Notes under the pieces: generated by a model
Database searches by the model: none
The model's input: only the letters and a program-made list of their open reading frames with translations
Told to the model about the DNA's origin: nothing
Assembly: GCA_022059125.1 (NCBI GenBank)
Contig: JAEUWY010000006.1
Coordinates: forward strand, 558,001-622,000
Direction: 5' to 3'
DNA: 64,000 nucleotides
From: Corynespora cassiicola
Taxonomy: Eukaryota > Ascomycota > Dothideomycetes > Pleosporales > Corynesporascaceae
In this document: piece by piece, positions 1-10,609 of the stretch
Numbering within the stretch: position 1 is the first letter of the stretch
Layout: the number at the start of each line of letters is the position of its first letter
Made by a program: the position numbers and the translations under genes

Positions 1-645
1 CTGTCGAATCGCGCGTATCGAACGAAAAGTCGGAATAGTGGAAACAGTGTTTTCGACGAGTATTTCATTGCCACGAACTTGCGACAAAACACCTGCATCA
101 ATACTGGGAGCTTCAGGGCTTAAGTCGAATAATGCCGGAAGAGTAAGAAAGTAAAGGTCCGGAGTTCCTTCACAAGAGCGGTTTAAGCCCCCCCTCATTG
201 ATCTCGAGTAACCAAAATCTCGCGGGAAAGCCTTCCATGGATACTTGGTCGAGTTGACGCACTTCGTACGCAACAAAGCCAGAAAATATCAATGCAGACA
301 ACACCTCAAGCGCCATCTAATTGAAGAAATGGAGGGTCTTTTATGGAAACCTTAGACTACATGCCTCCAGTGAAAAGACCCAATGTAAGTAGACCACCCT
401 TCATTTCCGTTCAAGGCAAGAACTTATATCTTGTTTATCCAGGTAGACCGTCGCAGTGGTACCAAGTCAAATGAAGGGTATTCGCAGGCCAGATTTATAC
501 CGAGTGAACTTGAACACAGAGCAGTTGATGCAATAAGCGCATAGCTCCTACCTGGACGTACAACCACATACAAAAAGTAGCCATGGATAGGTTCGACAGT
601 ATCACAACACTGTTGGTAGTGGCTCTTGATACGTGTACTCTACGA
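1..645 (-). pseudogene. decayed protein-coding gene, unknown family, continues past left edge
   Basis: Read on the minus strand, this stretch is protein-like almost throughout. From about 645 to 361 one frame is open except for a TAA at 424-426, which could come from CAA by a C-to-T change. A 44 nt intron with GT and TTAG ends can be placed at 317-360. The frame then continues MALEVLSALIFSGF and runs into a run of seven C on the plus strand (188-194). Beyond that run, only a one-base frame change keeps it open to position 1, with the segment TPDLYFLTLPALFDLSPE. The stop and the homopolymer frameshift suggest a recent pseudogene; an assembly error in the C run could explain the frameshift but not the stop. 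I do not recognise the family, and the true gene ends lie outside the window or are lost. Confidence 0.35.
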
Positions 646-2656
646 ACGACCGATAGATCAAGGTATACCCCGCATCTTCCACATGTCTAAGCATTAAGCT
701 AATGATAGAAGAATGATATAGGAACAGTCAATCTCTCCGTGCTCTAGAAATCATCTCACGTTAAAGGAAGTGCAGGGTGTTTCATAGAGTCAGCTCTAAC
801 AAGCCCGGCAATGCAAACTATTCAACATAGCTATATTGCCGTCGAAACGTCAGTACACGGAGCATTTCCATCCACGCCAACCTGTGCGCAACCACGCACA
901 TGGACACAAACAAGCCAACCCCCCACGACCCAATCGATGCACGCACATGCCATCCAGGCCTCACCTCCACTCCGCTCATCGCCATAGCAAACACGCCCAA
1001 CCCTCTCCTCGAACCTATCACACGGCCATCGCTAATAAACCCGCGACACCCCATCGTCCGCGTGAGCAGCCCTCGCACCCGCACCCGCAAGCCCCAAACT
1101 CGCCAACCAGTCACAAGCCAGCGTGCGCCCAGCCTCCAGCATCGATATTCACGCCCTCGAATGACGATGCGCGCAGCAATATTAATCTCTCTTTGGGAAA
1201 AGAAAAGAGAGAAAGCGCACGATTGCCCGCCCCCTTCCCTCCCTTCGGCAAAGGCAAACAGCAGAGAGCATCGCCTCACACCGCGCCCCTTGGCGGACCC
1301 CGACGCACTCGCCCGCCTGCCCGCGCGCCTGCCCGCGCCGTCAAACTACTCCCAACCGAGCCAGACCAGCACCAAGTCTAGCCCAAGATCTCGCGTGAGG
1401 ACAGAAAAGCAGGGTCAGTTCGCATCAGCGCTGGACCCCTAATCTCGTCTCATCGCAGATTGGGAGAAAGCCAAAAAAGAAAAGGGAAGGGAGGGAGGGG
1501 TGTGTGCTCAAGCATCGCAAACAAGCCCACGCCGATACGATGACGATGGAGCGATGTGGAGTATGCGCAAACGGTGACTGCGGAAGGGCAGCGCGCCCAA
1601 GACGTTGGCAGAGGGCTCCGCGTCGGCTGGGCGACCTGGGCATGCCATCCCAACCCATTCCAGCTGGGACCTACCCACCTCCGTTCATCCTATATAAACA
1701 ACCTGCTATGCCGCAACATCCACGTGCTTCAGCATGCGGGCGCGCAAAGCTAGTAATATACTTCCAACGGGGCTTTATTTGTACCCGTCGCGGGCATGCA
1801 TTGGAGGGTACATAGCAGTGGTCAACCGGGTAATGAGCAATTTAATAGAGTGAGCGGTGCGCAGCCGGTGCTCTCGTCGGCTCGCTTGCTTGCTTGGAGC
1901 TGGACTGGGGCCCGAGACAGAACCAGTCGGTCTTGAACCAGGCAGGCGAGACAGGCGAGGCATGCGTCATAGCACAGCGCGGTCGCCGCAGACTCGAGGA
2001 AGCACAAGAACAAGGGCCGCCTTCATAAACGTTGCTGGTGCTGCGAAGCCGGCCGGCACTTGGGCGCGGACACGCCATGCCAGAAAAGAAGCCATCGGGT
2101 GGCAATTGCGCTTTTCCTTGATCATGTGTGTACTGTACATCCCACCTCCGTTCCAAGGCGAACGGGGGGCTATATCGGGAATACGGTCGGCGACGATGGA
2201 TATGCAGTGGGATGACAGGAAGAGGGCAACCGACTGGACACCAGGGAACATGGCGACGGTTTCGACCGTGACAGGCGCCAGGAGCCAGTGGGCAAGGGAA
2301 CCGCAGAATTTCACCACGGGGACCCACGAGCGATGCCACAAGCGGCTCTAGGGCCATCCCCTTTGCGCGCCGTCCAGCGAGTTGGAAGTCGGGGGGCTGT
2401 GCCGGCGCCAGCTAATCACCGTGCGAAGACCCACTTCCCTCTCTGCAGCCCTCTCTGCACAAGCACAGCCGTCCGTCATGAGCCTCTTGTCTGTCGCTCG
2501 GTCAGCCAACCCATCCCATCCCCCTCGCGCCGCGCTCTCCACCCATTAATTCCCTCTCTTTCCCTTTCTCTCGCGAACCTCAGGCATCGACACGCTCACA
2601 CTCCGGTCCCTGGTTGCGCTTCGACGACCGCCCTCTTCCTTAATGCTAATGTGCCT
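646..2656. other. gene-free stretch, C-rich low-complexity block
   Basis: No supported gene. Between about 830 and 1450 the plus strand is strongly C/A-rich with little T, so long frames stay open on both strands with Pro/His/Arg-rich translations typical of composition rather than selection. A TATA-like CCTATATAAACA lies near 1690, but no convincing coding start follows. The stretch from 2340 to 2656 is pyrimidine-rich with many CCCTCTC-type runs and directly precedes the start of the small secreted protein at 2657, which is consistent with a fungal CT-rich core promoter. Confidence 0.4.
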
Positions 2657-3225
2657 ATGATGCACGCCGCCTCCGTCGTCCCTGCGTTTTCGGCCGCTGT
2701 TGCTTCGCTCGCGCTCGTGGTGCTGTTTGCTGGGAGCGTCGTGGCTGGCGATGTCATAAGCGGAAACCGGATCAAGGTCTTCTTGTTCGCCGCCCCAGCC
2801 TTCTTCTCCGAGGTCGCCGTCGACGCGTACAACAATACATGCGTATCCCTGGACAACAACCTGTTCGTTTTGCCCATTCCATTCTCGTGTTCCTGCCCGG
2901 TTGATATCACCCGGGTAATTGTCGTGTTGGCGAGTGCTGATGATTGGTGTCCAGGATTGATGGTCGAGTTCGGTCCATTCTTGTCGGCGGCCACGACGTC
3001 GTCTCCGTTCTGAGCAGGACTGATGGCTGGTACTGCGACTTCTTCGAGTGCGCAACCCCTTTCGTTGATGATTGCGACCACCTCTAACCCGGACGCAGTA
3101 ACTATGATTGTTCAGGCGATGACACCCAAAGGAAGACGTTCGCGGATGGAGTCAATAACCTCGGAAGTTCGGGCTGGGGGAGGAGGATACACAGCATCCG
3201 CTGTACCAACGAGGACTACGATTAA
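2657..3225 (+). CDS. small secreted protein, beta/gamma-crystallin-like pattern
   Basis: I reconstruct three exons, 2657-2862, 2955-3047 and 3099-3225, giving 141 aa. The first 30 residues form a hydrophobic signal peptide ending near SVVAGDV. The mature part has two similar halves. Each carries a Cys/Tyr-rich strand (DAYNNTCVSL; WYCDFFDNYDCSG) followed by a G/N-D/R-x-hydrophobic strand (IDGRVRSILV; GRRIHSIRC), a layout seen in small fungal secreted proteins of the beta/gamma-crystallin superfamily. The second intron (3048-3098) is convincing, with donor GTGCGC, branch CTCTAAC and acceptor GCAG, and it removes an otherwise in-frame TAA. The first (2863-2954) uses a weaker GTTCGT donor, chosen because it is the only one that keeps the frame. 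The protein is probably extracellular; its function is unknown. The family call rests on a motif pattern only. Confidence 0.6.
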
Positions 3226-5435
3226 AGACACGTCGGCCGATTGATTGAACGTTACCGCTGGTCGATATCGAAGTTGTCTGGAAACAAAGTACCACGACGC
3301 AGCAATCCCGCTCGAAAGAACCTCGAAATTCCCGGGACGACGACCCACGAACTCGCTCGCCGCGATAAATCCTGTATGGCCGGCCCCAGTCTTAACGCCA
3401 CCATCAATTCGACTTTCACGATGGTTGCAGCCATAGAACGATGGCTAGCCCGAATCTGTACCATCAGCACATCGCTGGAGGCAAGCGGAAACACGCAACG
3501 CTCCCCGTCGCACTCTCAGCATCTGACGTACCTTGGATCGAGAAGAGCATAAGCTCAGAAGGATGGCTATGGAACCAAGGGATTCTGGCACCGCGTAACG
3601 CGTAAATGTGACCGGGGAGTCTGAACTATGGCTGATGGGGTTGAGATATGCCGCACGGATTCTGTACCTCCACTATGTGTGCTGGTACCTTAAGGGGCTC
3701 TGCCCTTGCTTTTTTTAAGTTTTCTATCGAGGTGGCCCACAGAGGCCTGCCCATGATGTTGGAGAAGACTTGTTGTTGGATATACCCCTCTCTACGGAGA
3801 TTGTTGAATAGAGTGAAGTAGGATAGCAGAATCCGCTTCGTTGAGTACCATAGACATGGTTGGACAATGGCGCCATTAGGTTTTTTTGTCATGCTCTGTG
3901 CCTTGCCTAGTGTTCCAATGCGTAGGACCGTGAAGTGACTTGTGCATGTATTAGATTGCAGAAGTGATGGGGCTAGCGTAGCCGCTTGCGGAGCCTGGTT
4001 ATGTCTTGAGATGTATTTGCCACTTGGAAGTCATCTGTATCGGCAACGAGCCAAGTAAGGTCTAGAACTTTGCTGATCCCCACTACTCTTTAAGCTCTTT
4101 AAATGTGTCTCGTGCCGTGCGCGCGCGAATTACTTATGGCTAATGAGTATATTGTTTTCTGTCAAGGCAATGTCGGCCCTTCGTCCGGAGAGATGCGCTG
4201 ATGGATTGTCGACTTGTATTTGTAGAGTTCTGAAGCATACACCTGGAAGAACCAAATGAGTTGTGCTTCAGACTTGTAAGTAATGCCCCTGGTAATCGTT
4301 AGGGATCAACCTTAGGTTCTACCAACCTGCATCGGTTTCGAATGGGTGTATATCCCTTTTTTCAGACTGATGGGGCCATTCGTCTCAGTTGATCCTGCCG
4401 GTGGAATCAACTCAGGCGATGCTGTCCTCTAAACAGAAAGGCGGGAACATGTTAGTCACAATGCGAGTTATTCTTGTGCTTAATGAACACTGGTCCAGAT
4501 AATGGGCGTGCTTTGTGATTATTGGAATGCACATGCCTAACTGGTGGTGGAGATAGCCATGGTCTGACGTTTCTTACTGTATATCCAAGCTCATGTCTTC
4601 GAACAACGAAGTACCAGCTGACACGGCGATCTAGGTGAGTCGAAAATCATCTAGTGTGTCCAGCGTGTTCGAGATCTCCCTCTCCCTATTGTTTCAAGTT
4701 GGCATTGCCTCGTTGCTGAACTGAAATGAGTGGTCGTTATAGCCGGCATGCCTTGATGGAAAATATACAGAAAGCCATACAAGGCTGAATATGAGTGATT
4801 GAAAGCGAAAAACTGAGCTGGAATACGACCCGGGGCTTTTATGGATCATGGAGTCCCGGTGGGGTTATCGCCCTTGCGTCTGCATGAAACCAATAATGTA
4901 TAAACGCTGAGCTTGGCCAATTGCTCACGTATGCCAGGACCTGTCTGTCTGTCGAATAGGATCGGGAGACCAAGGAAATCCTTGGATTCGGCCCCAAAGC
5001 ACCATCCTTCAAAGGTTTGTTCTGTCACAGCTCGTGAGGTCAGCACACCGGAGGGCGTATCAGGCTTGCTGCAGGCTTATTGTTTCAAAGGTTACGAAAA
5101 CGATAGCGGAGTTCCCCTTGTCGTAGGAGGATATGAATCTGACCAGATATGCAAGTAGTTCAGCCGGTGATACGTGGTAGGGTCAAGAGACATCGGATGT
5201 TGTGGTGACGCGACAGGCACAGACCACATGGTCGGGGCAGGAACAGAAGGGGCGAGGGTGGCACCGCAAACAGGGTAAACAAGGTAACCAGAGATCAAAT
5301 TCAATTCATACAATCATATCATCATCATCGCCGTAGGTATCTCTATGATCAACCCCGTCCCATAACCCTCCCGCTCAATATGCTAGATGAAGTGCGCCAT
5401 GCCGTATTCTTATCGTCCTGCCACGTCGTGCCCAC
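3226..5435. other. gene-free stretch
   Basis: No gene that I can support. The open frames here are at most about 100 codons, overlap on both strands, and lack recognisable domains or consistent splice signals. Examples are 3241-3552 plus, 3626-3892 minus, and 4846-5046 minus overlapping 4913-5158 plus. A 12-base match to the 5' end of 18S rRNA near 4389 is a coincidence. Confidence 0.4.
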
Positions 5436-6461
5436 CTACAAGTCAATCAGGTCTGGCTCTCCCGAACCAACACCCCGCAAAAGAACAATCATATTTCCAG
5501 ATGCACATGCGTCGCCAATCTTCTCAGTAAATTTGAGGAGTCTCCCAGCTTCCACGTGAAAGACGCGCAGCTTGTCTTCCTCTCCTCCGCCGCGGTTATT
5601 CACATTCTCCACCTGCAGCGACTTTGCGGCCATATCCAACACCCGGCCCACCGTCCATTCTTTGTTGTAGAAGAACTTGCCCGTGGGGTATTTGGCTCTC
5701 GTAGTATCCGCCGACGCCTCGACTTGCAGGTATATGCGCTTATCTTGGGGCACTTTGGCGTCGCCCTTTGCCACCCTTTTCAGCTCGTTGGTTGCCTTGA
5801 GCGCTTCTTTAGCCGCCGAATTCTTGCCCAAACCCAGGAATCCTGGTCTCTTCTGCTGCTTTTCGCGCTCATTCTTTTGCTTTTCGGCCGCCCATTCCTT
5901 CAGCTTCGCCAGAGCGGTCATGCCCTTGTCACGCTGCGCTTGTATTATGTTCTTTTGCCGGGCCCCGGCTGGAGGGACATTTTTGCAATCGTGGTCTTCG
6001 GGCATTCGGTGTTTCAAGCAGTACGATCGATTACACGTGGAACATTGGTTTGCGGGCATGCGGGAGGTGTTGATCAGCGTCTTGCACGAGCTGTCGTAAC
6101 ATTGCTGCTCGTGATTGTAGACGGAGAGCTTCTGGGACAGAGAGCCTTCTTTTGCTTCCTTTGCGTTTGTTCCCTCTGCGCGTTTGCGCGCCCACTCACC
6201 CTCCTTGGGGCATTTATGTGCCATCTCCGTCCGGTGGTCGAGGCAGAATGTCCTATGCTCTCTTCGTCAGTATCCTGAGCAGACAATCACCGGATATGTA
6301 ATGATCGCTTACCCTTTACAGCTACCGCATTGAAACGGTAGAAAATCTAAGATATGGCAGTATTCCATCTGGCAGTGCGCCCCGATGGCTTCGACGTCCT
6401 GTTTCGACATTTCGGTGTACGTGGGCGCGTTGGGCGCGTTTGGAGTTGATGCGGACGCCAT
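5436..6461 (-). CDS. CUZ1: AN1-type zinc finger protein with C-terminal ubiquitin-like region (CUZ1/ZFAND1 type)
   Basis: Two exons, 6461-6313 and 6252-5436, encode 321 aa; the 60 nt intron has a GTAAGC donor and a CATAG acceptor, and joining it restores the motif FQCGSCKGTFCLDHR. There are two AN1-type fingers: the first around residues 34-70, including that motif and the following AHKC, and the second with CYDSSC, CSTC, YCLKH and HDC. A basic, probably coiled middle (KQKNEREKQQKR) and a C-terminal ubiquitin-like stretch containing KFFYNKEWTVGRVLDMAAK follow. In yeast and mammals this family binds Cdc48/p97 and the proteasome and helps clear arsenite-induced stress granules and damaged proteins; the role here is inferred from family. 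The symbol is given by family, not by demonstrated orthology. Yeast Cuz1 is 274 aa, so the length is comparable. Confidence 0.88.
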
Positions 6462-7600
6462 CCTGACAGATCAGTGGCTGAGATATAATAGAGGGAAATG
6501 TAAGGTGTGGCGGTGATTATGAAGAATGAGCGACAGAGGAGAAGTACCAAGAAAGCTCCAGAAGCCGGTGGGCTTAGGCTACCAAGAGCTTACGATGTCG
6601 GGACTCGGAAGGGTTGAGACGGATTCCGAGCCGAGGCAGGTTTAGCCGCTTAGTAATGTCTGAGACTTGGCTGACTTCGATGTAGTCAACGTTCACAAAC
6701 TCGGTCGCGCATGTTAAGCTAAGGTTATATTAGGTACACCTTATTTTTTTTATTCTATTTCTTTATAGATAGAAACTTCCCTTTGCTAGTTTCTTGGTCC
6801 AGAGTTTCCACACACGCGCGCAGCAGATTGAATCTTAAACAGAACAAGTAGCCGCAACAATTCATTAACCTAGCCACAGATATATATATTCCAATCAGTC
6901 ACATATCATTAGGCAATGAAAACTGTTTTCAAATTTGTTTCTATAATTCGATGTATTGGTGCACTGGCATGAAGTCTAGACCGAGACAACGATTTACCTT
7001 TCTCGTTTCCAAAGTTGAATCCCCGAATGCTCTCTCCCCGAATCCTCTTCAACCCAAAGCTTTCTTTCATATTGAATCGAATGTATTTAAAAACTGTCCC
7101 CAATTCTTGTAACTCCTGTTTGAGCCTTTTCCCAAGTCCAGCATCTCATCACGCCAATATAAAAAACCATCATTGTTACAGTAGGTATCATTTTGATCAT
7201 CCAATACCCTAACAGCTATCTTGCATCAAATATGTTCGCTTGCTTGCATGGTTTTCGATACCCCCCTGTCTTTCTCGGGCCAGAGTCAACTCAGAACAGC
7301 TCCACACATCAATTTACGCGCGGAAATGCTTCTGCATCACACGCGTAGCTAGACGGGCGCTCCCATTTCTCCCACACCCCCTGCGCCAGAACCCTAAAGC
7401 CCTGACAGATCTTTCCATCGCCCCCAATATAGTCGTTCCTTATGTTCTGACACCACTTCTGTGACCAAGCGGGGTAGCAATGCTGAACCGCTTCGAAGTC
7501 CTGCCTGCCATCTTGTTTCGATCTACTAAAGCCTCTCATCTCTATAAGCAATGACATGCCACCCTATCAGTATCGGCCATTGTCACAAGATAACTGCATC
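6462..7600. other. intergenic, AT-rich in part
   Basis: No gene seen. The first 150 bases are the promoter side of the AN1 zinc finger gene. From about 6715 to 7230 the sequence is AT-rich with T runs and TATATATA near 6880, and contains only short frames (up to about 80 codons) on both strands without features. Confidence 0.4.
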
Positions 7601-7603
7601 TGA

Positions 7604-7976
7604 ATTCTCTTCTTATTGCCCGCCAATGAGCTTCAGGATAATTTGCCGATCCGGTTGCTTTCCGTACCACTAGAGGATGCGCCCGCATACGAAGCGCTTT
7701 CCTATGCATGGGGAGATGCCACCCATTACGGCACAAATTTGCCGCAGGCAAGGGACCCTCGAGATTCGACCCAATGTAGAAGATACACTGAGAGCCTTGA
7801 TATTCGCTTCCGAAACGAGAATTCTCTGGATAGATGGACTTTGCATCAACCAATTTAACGACGAAGAGAAGAGCAAACAAGTGCAGATGATGGGGTTGAT
7901 ATATTGGCACGCTGAACGAGTCATTATAGGGCTGGGCATGCACGACGATTGCTACTGTGTAGCATCAGATGCGTAG
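7604..7976 (+). pseudogene. HET-domain (heterokaryon incompatibility) gene fragment
   Basis: The plus strand reads LEDAPAYEALSYAWGD, the hallmark opening of the HET domain (PF06985), in one frame. In another frame it then reads TLEIRPNVEDTLRAL and RILWIDGLCINQFN, followed by WHAERVIIGLG. The two parts belong together and need a one-base frame change between about 7725 and 7745. No intron with acceptable ends explains the shift. The frame ends at a TAG near 7974 and nothing HET-like follows, so the usual long C-terminal part is absent. HET proteins mediate non-self recognition after hyphal fusion and often multiply in fungal accessory regions. This copy should be inactive. A start was not assigned, since an in-frame TGA near 7600 precedes the domain. 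Confidence 0.8.
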
Positions 7977-8690
7977 ATAATCTACTTGGTAGGTGGCGTA
8001 CACACGGGATCGCATGTCTATAGCAAGTGGCCATTAGAGGCTTTTTCGAGATATTTCGAGATATTCCATACAGGTAATTCTCAATGTTATTCAAATAGAA
8101 GACAAAAGCATATGAGGGCTGAGGCATCCAAAAAGTCACTGTTATCGAGAGATGGCAGCTCAGGCCCTCTGCCCAAACTAGAGCAAGTGGGTTCGACCAA
8201 AGTCTGACACTTGTCCAACGTTGAGAGCCAACGAGCTCTCAGTGCCCTCGAATTTTTTGCAACTAGTTCTACTCTATTTTTGGCATCAGAGAAAGACGTG
8301 TAGGTACTTGAGCACCGAGATGTGACCGAACGTGACGTCATGTGATCAATGCACAAGACTCGTATCTTTCATGGATCAAAGGCCAGGCTTCAGGTCCTCA
8401 GGCTAGCATGAAGCGTAGGGGATTCCAGCATTCTCATATTAGCTTGTACCTGCGCCTGTTAAAGGCCCAGCCTTTGTCGGCTCTTCTACCCTCCCGAGGT
8501 CTTTTATCAAATACGATCGCGACCCCGACTTGTTGAAATACACCTTCTATCACCATCTAGGTACAATTTCAATCCAAAGTAGCTCCCCGCCTCATCCTTC
8601 AATGAATTTCAAGAGGCAGTGCGAAGATGTGAGCGACAGCGAGAGTAATGATCCGCCCGCCTAAAATCCAAAATTTGACGGTAAAGGAGT
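7977..8690. other. gene-free stretch between the HET and helicase relics
   Basis: No supported gene. Short frames occur on both strands, the longest being 89 codons on the minus strand (8087-8356), with no recognisable domain. It may contain further decayed remains of the HET gene or of the helicase N-terminus, but I could not identify any. Confidence 0.35.
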
Positions 8691-8694
8691 AAAT

Positions 8695-10609
8695 TCCACC
8701 ACCGCTCTCGCGAGCCGGATCCTCCGGCAGCGATTCGGCATCCAATAGTTTTGCTTCAAACAAGAAGCTGCCATCAATTATGTCCTAGATGGAGGAAATG
8801 CCGCCGTTGTGCTTCCCATTGGTGCGGACAAAAGCATTTGTCATCAGGTAACACTCTTGCTCCAATTTATACCAAGATCATAGGGAATTGTGCACACTGA
8901 TATAATCATAGGCTCCGGCTGTTACTTTCCGCGAGCGTGATCGTGAGGCGGGTCTTGAAATAACACAAGGTGGCATCACGCTAGTCGTCTGTCCTTTGAT
9001 TTCATAGATCGAAAACCAAGTGGATGCTTTGGTCCGACGGAAGATCGGGGCAACATATTTCCATTCGAAAACGAGAGGTTCCAAATCTCTTGCTGCGCAA
9101 AAGGATCTTGGAGAGAGGAAAGCCAATATTCTCTTCGTTGATCTGGAGCGATTCAATCGTGAGGGAGGCATTCGACTACTAACCATCGAAGAGGCCCATT
9201 GCATTTCCGAGCGAGGTCATCCTTTCCGGCCAGATTATCCGTCTTACCGCGACTGCTACCCAAGAGGTCGTTGGCGACATTTGCAGAGCTTTTTCGATTC
9301 CACCCAAGGGCCTCTTTCGAACAGCGATATGTCGTTCGAACCTCAGACTCAACGCTAAATTTGTCCGAGGAAACGTCTCATGATAAGACCTTGCCACATA
9401 GACAGACATCGGAGGTGGAATAGTACCTCAAGAGAACTCAGGCCCATCTATCGTGTAAATTGGAGACCAAAAAGCAGCAAGAAGACTCACACTACACTTG
9501 GATGGTAATTCTGGACTCAATGCAGTAGCACATAATGAGGGCCCGAATGGAGACGAATCAACCAATAATACTCAGCTCAAATTTTCTGTCAGCAGGAACA
9601 TGAGAGTCGTTGCTACTGCTGCCTTTTGCATTGGTACCGACAAACCCGATATCCGTAATATTATTCACTTCGACGTCCCAGGAAGTATTGAGGCATACAG
9701 CCACCAGATTGGCAGAGTGAGAAGAGATGAACGCCCAAATGTTTGCCTTTTCCATCTTTCTGGTAAATAGTCCACCTCGGTAAAATGTCAGTGTACGGTG
9801 ATGGGCCATCTAGGAGATCACTCTGTCTTCTACTTGAGAATATATGTGGGCATCTCAGAAACTGTGCTGAAGCTCATTTACGCAAGACTGGAATCGAAAT
9901 TTGGGCTGTTTCACAGCGAAGGTGTACGTTTCCCTAGATATAGATTCACCCCGTTGAAACGCGACATCATCGCTGCCGATCAATCAGCAGAAGCACAGGT
10001 TATGGGCAAGATTTGCGAGATCGGTGGCTCTTCTCTGAGCCTTGACGGAATTTCCACTTCTTCTGGGTGCAATTGGTTGGATCTCATCAGGAAATTGGAA
10101 GAATAGTCCGATCTTGGGGCAATAGGAGTGCATGAAAAAGAGCTACAGCACCTTTTCCGTCTCAAACACCCCCTCCCCTCAATTGCAGAGGAAATCAAGA
10201 CTATAGTGAGCGAATTGGACCACTACATGAAGGAAAGAGAAAGGCAGGCCATGTAATGAGTTGATATCCTCGTCAAGCTCTTTTCCCGAGCTCTCTCAGA
10301 GTACTTTGGGGAAACAGACGAAGGGGTGCCAGACGAATGCGGACACTGTACGTGGTGCGAGACTCACGAAATGATCAAGCTAGAATTCGAGCCGCCCATG
10401 AAGCCAAACATGAGGGATACTGTACGGGTGGCCCTGAACGTGGCTGAGAGCAATGATCCAAGAATGTTAACCAAAACTGCGTTTGAAATCACCATCCCTA
10501 AGATGACGAAAAGAGATATTAAAAGGCCAGAAGAAATTCTGGGTCCATGGGGAATTGCGAGTTTCAAGAAGTTTTGGAAGGGTTTAAAGATCTATGTTCT
10601 AAGTTGAAC
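8695..10609 (+). pseudogene. RecQ-family DNA helicase relic (telomere-linked-helicase type)
   Basis: Successive RecQ signatures occur in order on the plus strand. The segment QEAAINYVLDGG then LPIGADKSICHQ (near 8765-8850) is motif I, with GAGKS changed to GADKS. A plausible intron runs from about 8851 to 8910. Next come GGITLVVCPLIS, then LTIEEAHCISERGHPFRPDY (near 9178-9237), which is the DEAH box and aromatic-rich loop with the first Asp changed to Glu. IGTDKPDIRNIIHFDVPG and HQIGRVRRDER (9640-9730) are motifs V and VI. Finally CGHCTWCETH (10336-10365) matches the C-terminal Cys motif of fungal TLH-like helicases. In-frame stops (a TAG before FCFKQEA, a TAG after PLIS) and several frame changes show it is dead. 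TLH helicases are typical of fungal subtelomeres, so this may mark a former chromosome-end region. Confidence 0.82.

Noticed and set aside
836..1442. Overlapping plus-strand ORFs of about 180 codons and a 153-codon minus ORF
   Set aside because: Pro/His/Thr/Arg-rich translations explained by C/A-rich composition; no domain, and all frames are open at once.
1842..2357. 171-codon minus ORF and 164-codon plus ORF at the same place
   Set aside because: Mutual shadows in a GC-rich region with no recognisable motif on either strand.
2546..3081. Minus-strand ORFs of 161 and 169 codons
   Set aside because: They are antisense shadows of the spliced secreted-protein gene at 2657-3225.
4389..4402. GTTGATCCTGCC, the start signature of 18S rRNA
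   Set aside because: Only about 12 bases match; the following sequence does not continue as small-subunit rRNA, and no other rRNA sequence is nearby.
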